From the NCBI GenBank assembly GCA_001790205.1, contig MGBU01000002.1, positions 1-33,741 on the forward strand: 33,741 nucleotides of DNA, read 5' to 3'. This document shows positions 26,229 through 33,741 of this stretch, piece after piece; position 1 is the stretch's first letter; each line of letters opens with the position of its first letter. Origin of the DNA: Candidatus Rokubacteria bacterium GWA2_73_35. GTDB taxonomy: Bacteria; Methylomirabilota; Methylomirabilia; Rokubacteriales; CSP1-6. Below the pieces are notes generated by a model, which was given only the letters and a program-made list of their open reading frames with translations, searched no databases and was not told the DNA's origin. A program made the position numbers and the translations under genes.

Positions 26229-26716
26229 CGCGCCCGCGCCTCGAACCGGCACGCGGGCGCGCCCACCGCTGCGCACGCCGTCTCGACCGCCGCCGCCGGC
26301 CGGCCGAGCGCCAGCTCGGCGAGCCGCTCCACCACGCCGCGCGTGAGGTGGCACACGGGGCCCGCGGCCGGGCCGTAGGCCTCGGCGAGCGGCGAGTGCT
26401 CGACCCGCACCACCAGCGCGTCGGGCGCCAGGCGCTCGAGCGCGAACCGCCCCCAGCCGATCTCGCCGCCCATCGCGAGCAGCCGTCCCACCGCCTCCTC
26501 CGCCCCGCCGCCGAGCGCCCGGAGCGCCGCGCCGCCGCCCGCGCGCCCCCCCGCGACGAGGCACTCCGCGGCCCGCGCGCCGAGCGCGGCCTCGAGCGCC
26601 TTCTGGAGCGCCACGAGCGTCTCGGGGCGCACGAGGAGGTACCGCGAGGCGCCGTACGCGAGCCGGCCCGCGCCGTCGTCCCTGAGCCCGGCGAGTACGC
26701 GGTTCTCGCCGGTCAC
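26225..26716 (-). CDS. Stand-alone V4R (4-vinyl reductase / hydrocarbon-binding-like) domain protein
   Basis: GTG start at 26716: VTGENRVLAGLRDDGAGRLAYGASRYLLVRPETLVALQKALEAAL...CHLTRGVVERLAELALGRPAAAVETACAAVGAPACRFEARAR, V4R-like with the terminal ExxC...CxF pattern. Confidence 0.72.
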   Translation of the reverse strand: MTGENRVLAGLRDDGAGRLAYGASRYLLVRPETLVALQKALEAALGARAAECLVAGGRAGGGAALRALGGGAEEAVGRLLAMGGEIGWGRFALERLAPDALVVRVEHSPLAEAYGPAAGPVCHLTRGVVERLAELALGRPAAAVETACAAVGAPACRFEARAR

Positions 26717-27822
26717 TTGAGCGCCCTCGCCCACACGGCCGAGCGCCAGCCCTCCTCGAGGAGCGCGCGGATCTCGCGGCGGCTCAGGTCCCCGAGCCCG
26801 AGGGCCTCGAGCGCGCGGCCGCGGCCGGAGAGCTCGCGCCCGAGCAGCGCGCCGAACAGGAGCAGGAGCCCGCTGATGCCCGGCGTCGCGGCGCCGGCCG
26901 CGCGCGCCGCCGACTCGAAGAGCGCCAGGCCGAGCGCCACGTCCTCGGTGACCCAGCGGTGCTCGAACGTGAGGGTCTCGCTCCAGGCTCCGCGCGCGCC
27001 GAGCTTCTGCCGGGCGCCCGCGCCGCGGAGCCCCTCGGCCGCGCGCGCCTCGTCCTCGTGCGCCGCGAGCTCGTCGTGCGGCGCGGGATAGCCCCAGCCC
27101 CGCCGCGTCGCGAGCCGCTCGGCGTCGACGACGTCGATGAGCCGCCGCGCGCTCGGCGTCGGGCCCGCGGCGTGGACGTCGAAGCGGCCGGCGTCGATCG
27201 CGCCCGCGTTCAGCAGCACGAGCGGCGGGTGGATCACCGGTCCGGCGTTCGTCAGCGCGGCGTCGAGCACGTCGGCGCACGGCCGCACCGCCGGGAACAG
27301 CTCGGCGAACCGCGCGAGCGCCGCCTCGCGCTGCGAGGCCGGGAAGACGCCGACGGGCAGGGTGGCGGCGCGCACCGGCGCCGCCACGACGGCCGGCCCG
27401 GTCTTCCGGGCGACGTACGGCCCTCGGCCCGTCTCGCCGAGGGCCTGCGGCAGGGCGCCGCCGGCGCGGGCGATTTCGCGCGCCAGGACCCAGCTCCCGA
27501 GCGTGCCCGGGGTCAGCAGCACCGTGTGGTGAGCGGTCACGTGCGGCGCGAGCCGACGGGCGAGGTCCTCGTGGGTCGTCGCGGGCAGCAGGACGATCAG
27601 CACCTCGGCGCCGGCGACGGCCTCGCCGATGTCCGTGGTCGCGCGCTCGAGGCGCGCGCTCCCCTGCCGGCCCTCGGCGACGAGCTGGATCGTCGGGTCG
27701 TCGTGGAGCGGCCCGAGCGTCGCCGCCGTGCGCGTCCAGAGCCGCACCCGGTGCCCCGCGAGCGCGAGGTCCGCCGCGGTGGCGAAGCCGCCGTGGCTCC
27801 CGCCGAGGACGGCGACGATCAT
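26713..27822 (-). CDS. NAD(P)-dependent octopine/nopaline (opine) dehydrogenase family protein
   Basis: MIVAVLGGSHGGFATAADLALAGHRVRLWTR Rossmann fold; TNAGPVIHPPLVLLNAGAID matches the opine dehydrogenase NxxxHPPxxLLNAG pattern. Confidence 0.85.
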   Translation of the reverse strand: MIVAVLGGSHGGFATAADLALAGHRVRLWTRTAATLGPLHDDPTIQLVAEGRQGSARLERATTDIGEAVAGAEVLIVLLPATTHEDLARRLAPHVTAHHTVLLTPGTLGSWVLAREIARAGGALPQALGETGRGPYVARKTGPAVVAAPVRAATLPVGVFPASQREAALARFAELFPAVRPCADVLDAALTNAGPVIHPPLVLLNAGAIDAGRFDVHAAGPTPSARRLIDVVDAERLATRRGWGYPAPHDELAAHEDEARAAEGLRGAGARQKLGARGAWSETLTFEHRWVTEDVALGLALFESAARAAGAATPGISGLLLLFGALLGRELSGRGRALEALGLGDLSRREIRALLEEGWRSAVWARALK

Positions 27823-27862
27823 CGGCTCGCCTCGCCCGCGGCTGCGGCTCGCACGGCCACGA

Positions 27863-29056
27863 TCACCCGACGACCCCCGCGGCCCTGAGCTCGGCGATCC
27901 GCGCGCGCGAGTACGCGAGCGTCCCCGCGAGCACCTCGTCGGTGTGCTCGCCGAGCCGCGGCGGGGGCGCGGCCTCGAACGGCGGCGCGCCGTCCGCCTT
28001 GACCGGCGTGCCGAGCGTCGGCGTCGGGCCGTGCACGGGGTGGCGCATCTCGACGACCATCTCGCGGAGCCGCACCTGCGGGTCGGCGAGCACCTGGTCC
28101 AGCGGAAGGATCGGCGCCGCCGGCACGCCCTCGGCGTGCAGGCGCGCGAGCCACTCGCCGGTCGTACGGGCGCGGAAGACGGCCTCGATCAGCGGCTCGA
28201 GCGTCCCCCGGTGGCGGACGCGGTCACGGTTGGCCGCGAAGCGCGGGTCGTCGGTCCACTCGGGGCGCTCGACGGCGCGGCAGAAGCCCGCCCAGAAGTT
28301 CTCGGCGAACACCGCGACGATCAGGTGGCCGTCCTGCGTCGCGAGCGCCTGGTAGGGCACGACCGAGGCGTGGCGCGAGCCCAGCGGGCCGGGCACCCGG
28401 CGGTCCGTCCAGAAGTACTGCGCGACGTACGTGAGCAGCGAGACCTGGCAGTCGAGGAGCGAGAGGTCCAGGTGCGCGCCCGCGCCCGTGCGCTCGCGCC
28501 GGAGGAGCGCGCCCGCGACCGCGAACGCGCCGAAGAGGCCGCCGGCGAGATCGCCCATCGGCAGCCCCATGCGCACGGGCGGGCCGCCCGGCGCGCCGGT
28601 GAGCGACATCGCGCCGCCCATCGCCTGCAGCGCGAGGTCGAAGGCCGGCCAGTCCCGGTACGGCCCCTCCTGCCCGTACGCCGAGATCGAGCAGAGGACG
28701 ACGCGCGGGTTGACGGCGGCCAGCTCGGGGTACGCGCAGCCGAGCCGCTCGAGCACGCCGGGGCGGAAGTTCTCGAGGACGACGTCCGCCGCGCGGACGA
28801 GGTCGAGGAACACCTCGCGCCCCGCGGGCTTCGTCAGGTCGAGCGCGACCGACTTCTTGTTGCGGTTGACGGCGAGGAAGTAGGCCGACGCCCCGTCGGG
28901 GAGGAACGGCGGCCCCATCACGCGCATGGGGTCGCCGCCGCGCGGCGCCTCGATCTTGATGACCTCGGCGCCCTGGTCGGCGAGCAGCATGGCGCCGTAC
29001 GGCCCCGCGAGCATGCGGGAGAGGTCGAGCACGCGGACGCCCTCGAGAAGCCTCAC
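27863..29056 (-). CDS. CaiB/BaiF-type (family III) CoA-transferase
   Basis: GTG start at 29056: VRLLEGVRVLDLSRMLAGPYGAMLLADQGAEVIKIEAPRGGDPMRVMGPPF...; catalytic Asp in GLPMGDLAGG. Confidence 0.94.
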   Translation of the reverse strand: MRLLEGVRVLDLSRMLAGPYGAMLLADQGAEVIKIEAPRGGDPMRVMGPPFLPDGASAYFLAVNRNKKSVALDLTKPAGREVFLDLVRAADVVLENFRPGVLERLGCAYPELAAVNPRVVLCSISAYGQEGPYRDWPAFDLALQAMGGAMSLTGAPGGPPVRMGLPMGDLAGGLFGAFAVAGALLRRERTGAGAHLDLSLLDCQVSLLTYVAQYFWTDRRVPGPLGSRHASVVPYQALATQDGHLIVAVFAENFWAGFCRAVERPEWTDDPRFAANRDRVRHRGTLEPLIEAVFRARTTGEWLARLHAEGVPAAPILPLDQVLADPQVRLREMVVEMRHPVHGPTPTLGTPVKADGAPPFEAAPPPRLGEHTDEVLAGTLAYSRARIAELRAAGVVG

Positions 29057-31323
29057 GGCCGCCGCGCCTCGAGCGCGGCGCGCACGCGCGCCGGCGTGAT
29101 CGGCAGCTCGGTGAACCGGACGCCGATCGCGTCCTTGAGCGCGTTGGCCACGGCGGCGGCGACGGGGATCACGCCCGACTCGCCGAGGCCCTTGGCGCCG
29201 AACGGCCCCTCCGCGTCCACGCTCTCGATCAGCCGCACGGCGATGTCGGGCATGTCGTCGGCGCGAAAGAGCGCGTAGTCCATGAAGGACTGGGTGAGGA
29301 CCTGCCCCTCCTCGACGACGAGCCGCTCGCTGAGCGCGTAGCCGAGGCCCATGTGGATCCCGCCGTGGACCTGGCCCTCGGCGGCGCCCGGGTTGAGCGC
29401 GCGGCCCACGTCGTGGGCGGAGGCGATCTTCCGGACCTCGACCCGGCCGGTCTCCGCGTCCACGTCGACGAGCGCCGCCTGGACGGCCGAGGTGTACGCC
29501 GCCGACACGTTGCCCTGCAGATCCTTGTCGAGCATCGCCGTGGGCGGATCGTAGAACGCCTCGGCCACGAGCACGCGCCCGCCGCCCCGGAAGTGCCCGG
29601 TGCGCGCCACCGCGTCGTAGGCGAGGCGCCGCTCGGGGTCGCGCGTGACGAAGACCCACCCGCCGCGGAGGTCGAGGCTCGCCGCCGGCTCCTCGAGCTG
29701 CTCGGCCGCCATCCCGAGCAGCTCGGCGCGGACCTTCGCCGCGGCGAGCCGCGCCGCGTTGCCGGCGACGAACGTCGTCCGGCTCGCGTGGGTGCCGACG
29801 TCCCACGGCCGCACGCGCGTGTCGGAGCTGACCACGTCCACGCGCCCGAGCGGCACGCCGAGCGTCTCGGCGACGATCATCGCGAGCACCGTGTCCGAGC
29901 CCTGGCCGATCTCGCTCGCGCCGGTGATCAGCGTCACGGCGCCGAAGTCGTCGAGCTTGACGATCGCGCCGCAGCCGTCGGAGCGGTAGATCCGCGCGCC
30001 GCCGCCGACGTGGAACATGCCCGCGTAGCCGACGCCGCGCCGCCAGCCCGGCCTGAGCGGCGGGGGGTCGCGCCGGATCTCCTCGGCCGCCGCGTCGAGG
30101 CACTCGGTCATCGCGAACGACGTGAGCACAAACCCCTGCGGGTTCACGTCGCCGGGCTGGCTCGCGTTCCGCCGGCGCAGCTCGAGCGGGTCGAGGCCCA
30201 GGCGCTCGGCCAGGTCGTCCATCTGGGACTCGACCGCGAACGTGGACTCGGGGTTGCCGTAGCCGCGCATCGAGCCCGAGTAGGGGTTGTTCGTGTAGAC
30301 GATCGTCGTGTCGAGCCGCACGCTCGGCACGCGGTAGAGGCCCGCGACCGTCGAGAGCATCACGTAGGGCGTCGTCGAGCCCCACGAGGTGTACGCGCCG
30401 TTGTCGATCGTCACGTGGCAGTCCCGCGCGAGCAGGCGCCCGTCCCGGTCGGCGGCGGTGCGGAGCCGGATCGTGCACGGCTCGCGGCCCGGGCACGCGA
30501 CGAACTCCTCGACGCGGTCGAACTCGATCTTCACCGGCCGCCCCGCCCGCCGGGCCAGCAGCGCGGCGATCACGTCGATCGGGTAGAGGTCGAGCCCCCG
30601 GCCGAAGTTGCCGCCGACCGGCGGCTGGAGGACGCGCACCCGGTCGCCGGTGATCCCGAGCGCCGCCGCCAGGTCCCGCTGGTAGAGGAACGGCACCTGC
30701 GTGGTCGTCCACATCGTGAGGCCGCCGTCCGCGCTCCAGTCGGCGACCGCGACCATCGTGCCGAGGCACGCCTGCGTGACGAACGGCAGCCGGTACGTGT
30801 CCTCGACGACCGCCGCGGCGCCGGCGAAGGCGTGGTCCACGTCGCCGCGGGTGAACCGGTAGCGCAGCGGGTGCGCGTTGGTCCCGAGCTCCTCGTGGAC
30901 GAGCGGCGCGCCCGGCGCGAGGGCCGCGCGCGGGTCGAACACCGCGGGCAGCTCCGCGTACTCCACGTCGAGCAGCTCGAGCGCGGCCTCGGCGATCGCC
31001 CGCGTCTCCGCGGCGACCGCGGCGACCTCGTCGCGGACCGAGCGCACCCTGCCGCGCTTGAGGGCGGTCTGGTCCCCGGCGAAGCCGAAGGGGATCGGGT
31101 CGACGTCCTCGCCGGTGAGCACGGCCAGGACGCCGGGGAGCGCGCGGGCGCGGGCCGTGTCGATCGACACGATGCGCGCGTGCGGGAATCGCGCGCGCAG
31201 GATCCGGCCGTGCGCGAGCCGCGGCAGCTCGAGGTCGTGGAGGTAGCGCGTGCGCCCCGTCGCCTTCTCGGCGCCGTCGCGCCGGGGGACCGTCGTGCCG
31301 ATGACCTCGAACCCGGCGGCCAT
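29053..31323 (-). CDS. Molybdopterin-binding subunit of a xanthine dehydrogenase-family molybdenum hydroxylase
   Basis: MAAGFEVIGTTVPRRDGAEKATGRTRYLHDLELPRLAHGRILRARFPHARI...; QPPVGGNFGRG; GSMRGYGNPESTFAVESQMDDLAERLGLDPLELRRRNA; GPFGAKGLGESGVIPVAAAVANA with the catalytic Glu. Confidence 0.93.
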   Translation of the reverse strand: MAAGFEVIGTTVPRRDGAEKATGRTRYLHDLELPRLAHGRILRARFPHARIVSIDTARARALPGVLAVLTGEDVDPIPFGFAGDQTALKRGRVRSVRDEVAAVAAETRAIAEAALELLDVEYAELPAVFDPRAALAPGAPLVHEELGTNAHPLRYRFTRGDVDHAFAGAAAVVEDTYRLPFVTQACLGTMVAVADWSADGGLTMWTTTQVPFLYQRDLAAALGITGDRVRVLQPPVGGNFGRGLDLYPIDVIAALLARRAGRPVKIEFDRVEEFVACPGREPCTIRLRTAADRDGRLLARDCHVTIDNGAYTSWGSTTPYVMLSTVAGLYRVPSVRLDTTIVYTNNPYSGSMRGYGNPESTFAVESQMDDLAERLGLDPLELRRRNASQPGDVNPQGFVLTSFAMTECLDAAAEEIRRDPPPLRPGWRRGVGYAGMFHVGGGARIYRSDGCGAIVKLDDFGAVTLITGASEIGQGSDTVLAMIVAETLGVPLGRVDVVSSDTRVRPWDVGTHASRTTFVAGNAARLAAAKVRAELLGMAAEQLEEPAASLDLRGGWVFVTRDPERRLAYDAVARTGHFRGGGRVLVAEAFYDPPTAMLDKDLQGNVSAAYTSAVQAALVDVDAETGRVEVRKIASAHDVGRALNPGAAEGQVHGGIHMGLGYALSERLVVEEGQVLTQSFMDYALFRADDMPDIAVRLIESVDAEGPFGAKGLGESGVIPVAAAVANALKDAIGVRFTELPITPARVRAALEARRP

Positions 31324-31325
31324 GC

Positions 31326-32921
31326 TCAGAACGTCACCGGCTCCCGGTGCTCGCCGAAGACGTCCTTCATCGCCTGGCAGATCTCGCCGAGCGTCGCGTA
31401 CGCCCTCACCGATTCCAGGATCGGCTCCATCAGGTTGCCCGTGCCGCGCGCCGCGTCCCGGAGGCGCGCGAGCGTGCGCGCGGCCGCGGCGCCGTCGCGC
31501 GCGCCCCGGACCCGGGCGAGCCGGGCCACCTGCGCCTCGACCACCCGGGGGTCGAGCGCGTAGAGCTCCATCGCGCGGTCCGCCTCGGCGGCCTCCCCGC
31601 CGACGTGGCAGTTCACCGCGACCTTCGCCACCTCGCCCGAGGCCAGCTGCCGCTCGTAGCGGTACGCCTGGCGCGCGACCTCGGCCTGGAGCGCGCCGCT
31701 CCGGACGGCCTCGACGATCCCGCCCATCCGCTCGACCGCCTCGAGCTCCGCCAGGATCTGCCGCTCCATCGCGGCGGTCAGCGCCTCGACGTAGTAGGAG
31801 CCGCCGAGCGGGTCCACGGTGTCCGCGGCGCCCGCCTCCTCCGCGCAGATCTGCATCGTCCGGAGCGCCAGGAGCTGCGCCTTCGGCGAGGGGATCGTGT
31901 AGGCCTCGTCGTAGGTCGGCAGCGCGATCGTCTGCGCGCCGGAGAGCGCCGCCGCGAGCGCGATGTACGCGCCGCGCACGATGTTGTTCTCCGGCTCCTG
32001 CGCGGTGAACGCCGAGCCGCCGCCGCCGATCAGGCTCCGGAACATCCACGACCTCGGGTCCCGCGCGCCGAACCGCTCGCGCATCATGCGCGCGTAGAGC
32101 CGGCGGCCCGCGCGGAACTTCGCGACCTCCTCGAAGATCCTGCCCCACGCGGTGAAGTTGAACGAGATACGGGGGGCGAACTCGTCCACGCCCAGCCCCC
32201 GCGCCAGCATCAGCTCGACGTACGCGGCGGCGATCGCGAGGCCGTACGCCATCTCCTGCGCGGTCGTGCAGCCGGCCTCCCGGATGTGGTAGCCGCACAC
32301 CGAGACCGGGTTCGAGCGCGGGTAGCGCCGGGCCGAGAACTCGATGAGGTCGGCCACGAGCCGGAGCGAGGGCTCGACCGGGTAGATCCACGTGCCCCGC
32401 GCGACGAACTCCTTGAGGATGTCGTTCTGCGGCGTGGTGACGACGCGCTCGGGCGCCGCCCCCTGCGCCTCGGCGACGGCGTAGTACATCGCCGTGATCG
32501 GCGCCGCCATCCCGTTGATCGTGAGCGAGACGCTCACGCGGTCGAGCGGGATGCCCGCGAACGCCTCCTCCATGTCGGCCAGCGTGTCGATCGCCATGCC
32601 GACCCGCCCCACCTCGCCCTCCGCGCGCGGGTCGTCGGAGTCGAGCCCGAGCTGCGTCGGCAGGTCGAAGGCGACGTTCAGCGCGTCCTGGCCGTGCGCC
32701 ATCAGGTACTTGAACCGGCCGTTCGTCTCCTCCGGCGTGCCGAAGCCGACGTACTGTCGCATCGTGAAGAGGCGGTCGCGGTACATGCGCGGGTGGATGC
32801 CGCGCGTGTACGGGTACTCGCCGGGCCGGCCGATGTCGCGCTCGAAGTCGACGCCGGCCGTGTCCGCCGGCCCGTAGACCGGCTCGATCGGGAAGCCCGC
32901 GTGCGCTCTCGCGTCCCTCAT
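31326..32921 (-). CDS. Methylmalonyl-CoA mutase-family (B12-dependent acyl-CoA mutase) large/catalytic subunit, divergent active site
   Basis: [105 protein letters not shown]. Confidence 0.93.
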   Translation of the reverse strand: MRDARAHAGFPIEPVYGPADTAGVDFERDIGRPGEYPYTRGIHPRMYRDRLFTMRQYVGFGTPEETNGRFKYLMAHGQDALNVAFDLPTQLGLDSDDPRAEGEVGRVGMAIDTLADMEEAFAGIPLDRVSVSLTINGMAAPITAMYYAVAEAQGAAPERVVTTPQNDILKEFVARGTWIYPVEPSLRLVADLIEFSARRYPRSNPVSVCGYHIREAGCTTAQEMAYGLAIAAAYVELMLARGLGVDEFAPRISFNFTAWGRIFEEVAKFRAGRRLYARMMRERFGARDPRSWMFRSLIGGGGSAFTAQEPENNIVRGAYIALAAALSGAQTIALPTYDEAYTIPSPKAQLLALRTMQICAEEAGAADTVDPLGGSYYVEALTAAMERQILAELEAVERMGGIVEAVRSGALQAEVARQAYRYERQLASGEVAKVAVNCHVGGEAAEADRAMELYALDPRVVEAQVARLARVRGARDGAAAARTLARLRDAARGTGNLMEPILESVRAYATLGEICQAMKDVFGEHREPVTF

Positions 32922-33328
32922 GGGCGACTCGCCTCCCTGGGATCGCTCGGCTCGCCCCGCCCCGTGAACGCGCCCACGATCTCCGGCAGGGGCGTCCCCA
33001 TCGGGAACACGCGCGCGACGCCCAGCCGGCGGAGCTCCTCCACGTCGCGCGGCGGGATGGTGCCGCCCACGACGACCTCGATCTCCGTGGCGCCCTCGCG
33101 CCGCAGCGCCTCGAGCACGCGCCGGGCGAGCGGCACGTGGGCGCCCGAGAGGATCGAGAGCCCGATCACGTCCACGTCCTCCTCGATCGCCTCCTGCACG
33201 ACCTCCTCGGGTGTGCGCTTGAGCCCCGTGTACACGACCTCGACGCCGGCGTCGCGCAGCGCCTGCGCGACGACCTTCGCGCCGCGGTCGTGCCCGTCGA
33301 GCCCCGGCTTCGCCACGAGGATCTTCAT
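32918..33328 (-). CDS. Cobalamin-binding (small) subunit of the acyl-CoA mutase
   Basis: [71 protein letters not shown]; DxHxxG motif (DGHDRG). ATGA overlap with the large subunit. Confidence 0.95.
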   Translation of the reverse strand: MKILVAKPGLDGHDRGAKVVAQALRDAGVEVVYTGLKRTPEEVVQEAIEEDVDVIGLSILSGAHVPLARRVLEALRREGATEIEVVVGGTIPPRDVEELRRLGVARVFPMGTPLPEIVGAFTGRGEPSDPREASRP

Positions 33329-33344
33329 GCTCGGACGCGGGGCC

Positions 33345-33741
33345 TCACGGTGATAACACCCGGAACGCGGGCAGCCAGCGCGGCCCGCCCCCCGGGCCGT
33401 CGGCGACGCGGAGCGGCGCCAGCGCCACGGGCTGGCCGACGCGCACCGCGCCGGGCTCGGCCCCGGTGAGGACCGAGAAGACGCGGTGGCCGCCCACCTT
33501 GACGATCGCGAACACGCGCGGCCCCTCGAACCCCGCGGGCAGACCCGCCTCCTGCACGCTGAACGCGTGGACCGTTCCCTCGCGCGGCAGGTCCACCCAC
33601 TCGAAGCGGTCGGAGGCGCACTCGGGGCAGAATCCGCGCGGCGGCCACGCCGTCGCGCCGCAGCCCGCGCAGCGCGTCGTCGCGAGCCGGCCGTCGGCCA
33701 GGCGCGCGTAGAACTCGTGGAGCTTGGTCTGGTCCGCCGAC
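33345..33741 (-). CDS. DUF35-type Zn-ribbon/OB-fold protein, partial (5' end beyond the right edge)
   Basis: Reverse complement from the right edge reads [64 protein letters not shown]..., with CxxC...CxxC rubredoxin-like zinc ribbon followed by an OB fold. Confidence 0.82.
   Translation of the reverse strand, partial: SADQTKLHEFYARLADGRLATTRCAGCGATAWPPRGFCPECASDRFEWVDLPREGTVHAFSVQEAGLPAGFEGPRVFAIVKVGGHRVFSVLTGAEPGAVRVGQPVALAPLRVADGPGGGPRWLPAFRVLSP

Noticed and set aside
22367-26346. Very long plus-strand ORFs opposite hyuB and hyuA (502 and 861 aa)
   Set aside because: Antisense shadows of clear HyuA/HyuB frames; translations are Arg/Ala/Val/Asp-rich with no recognisable domain.
29053-32391. 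Apparent 1112-aa fusion of the Mo-hydroxylase with an N-terminal extension
   Set aside because: The extension is the mutase gene read in another frame. The Mo-hydroxylase begins at ATG 31323.

Overview
The window is a 33.7 kb high-GC bacterial segment, almost entirely protein-coding. Gene content and style resemble Candidatus Rokubacteria/Methylomirabilota; that taxonomic guess is inference only. I found no rRNA, tRNA, CRISPR array or recognisable transposase. Left to right: (1) the N-terminal fragment of a GntR-type regulator (minus strand, cut by the left edge); (2) a plus-strand operon of carbohydrate ABC substrate-binding protein, two permeases, an IclR regulator and an LLM-class oxidoreductase; (3) a minus-strand branched-chain-amino-acid-type (HAAT/Liv) ABC cassette followed by trpD; (4) a metallophosphoesterase, a TetR regulator with an evident operator, and an acyl-CoA dehydrogenase; (5) a PaaK-type CoA ligase plus CaiB CoA-transferase pair; (6) a plus-strand conserved hypothetical; (7) a compact minus-strand operon of about 16 kb that enters from the right edge. 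Operon (7) encodes, in order of transcription, a DUF35-type protein, B12-dependent acyl-CoA mutase small and large subunits, an orphan molybdenum hydroxylase large subunit, a CaiB CoA-transferase, an opine-dehydrogenase-like protein, a V4R-domain protein, a methylmalonyl-CoA-epimerase-like VOC protein, hydantoinase/oxoprolinase HyuA and HyuB, and a second full Liv transporter. Most junctions in it are 4-bp ATGA/GTGA stop-start overlaps. The main candidates for novelty are: the mutase, whose active-site strands depart from the canonical LRxHxQT and SLHTN motifs while keeping the carboxylate-binding Arg and Tyr; the whole import-to-rearrangement operon; an ~90-bp hairpin-rich dispersed repeat in inverted copies at 6303-6392 and 13935-14025; and a 73-aa ORF inside the second Liv cassette that carries a relic-like copy of the C-terminus of the neighbouring substrate-binding protein.
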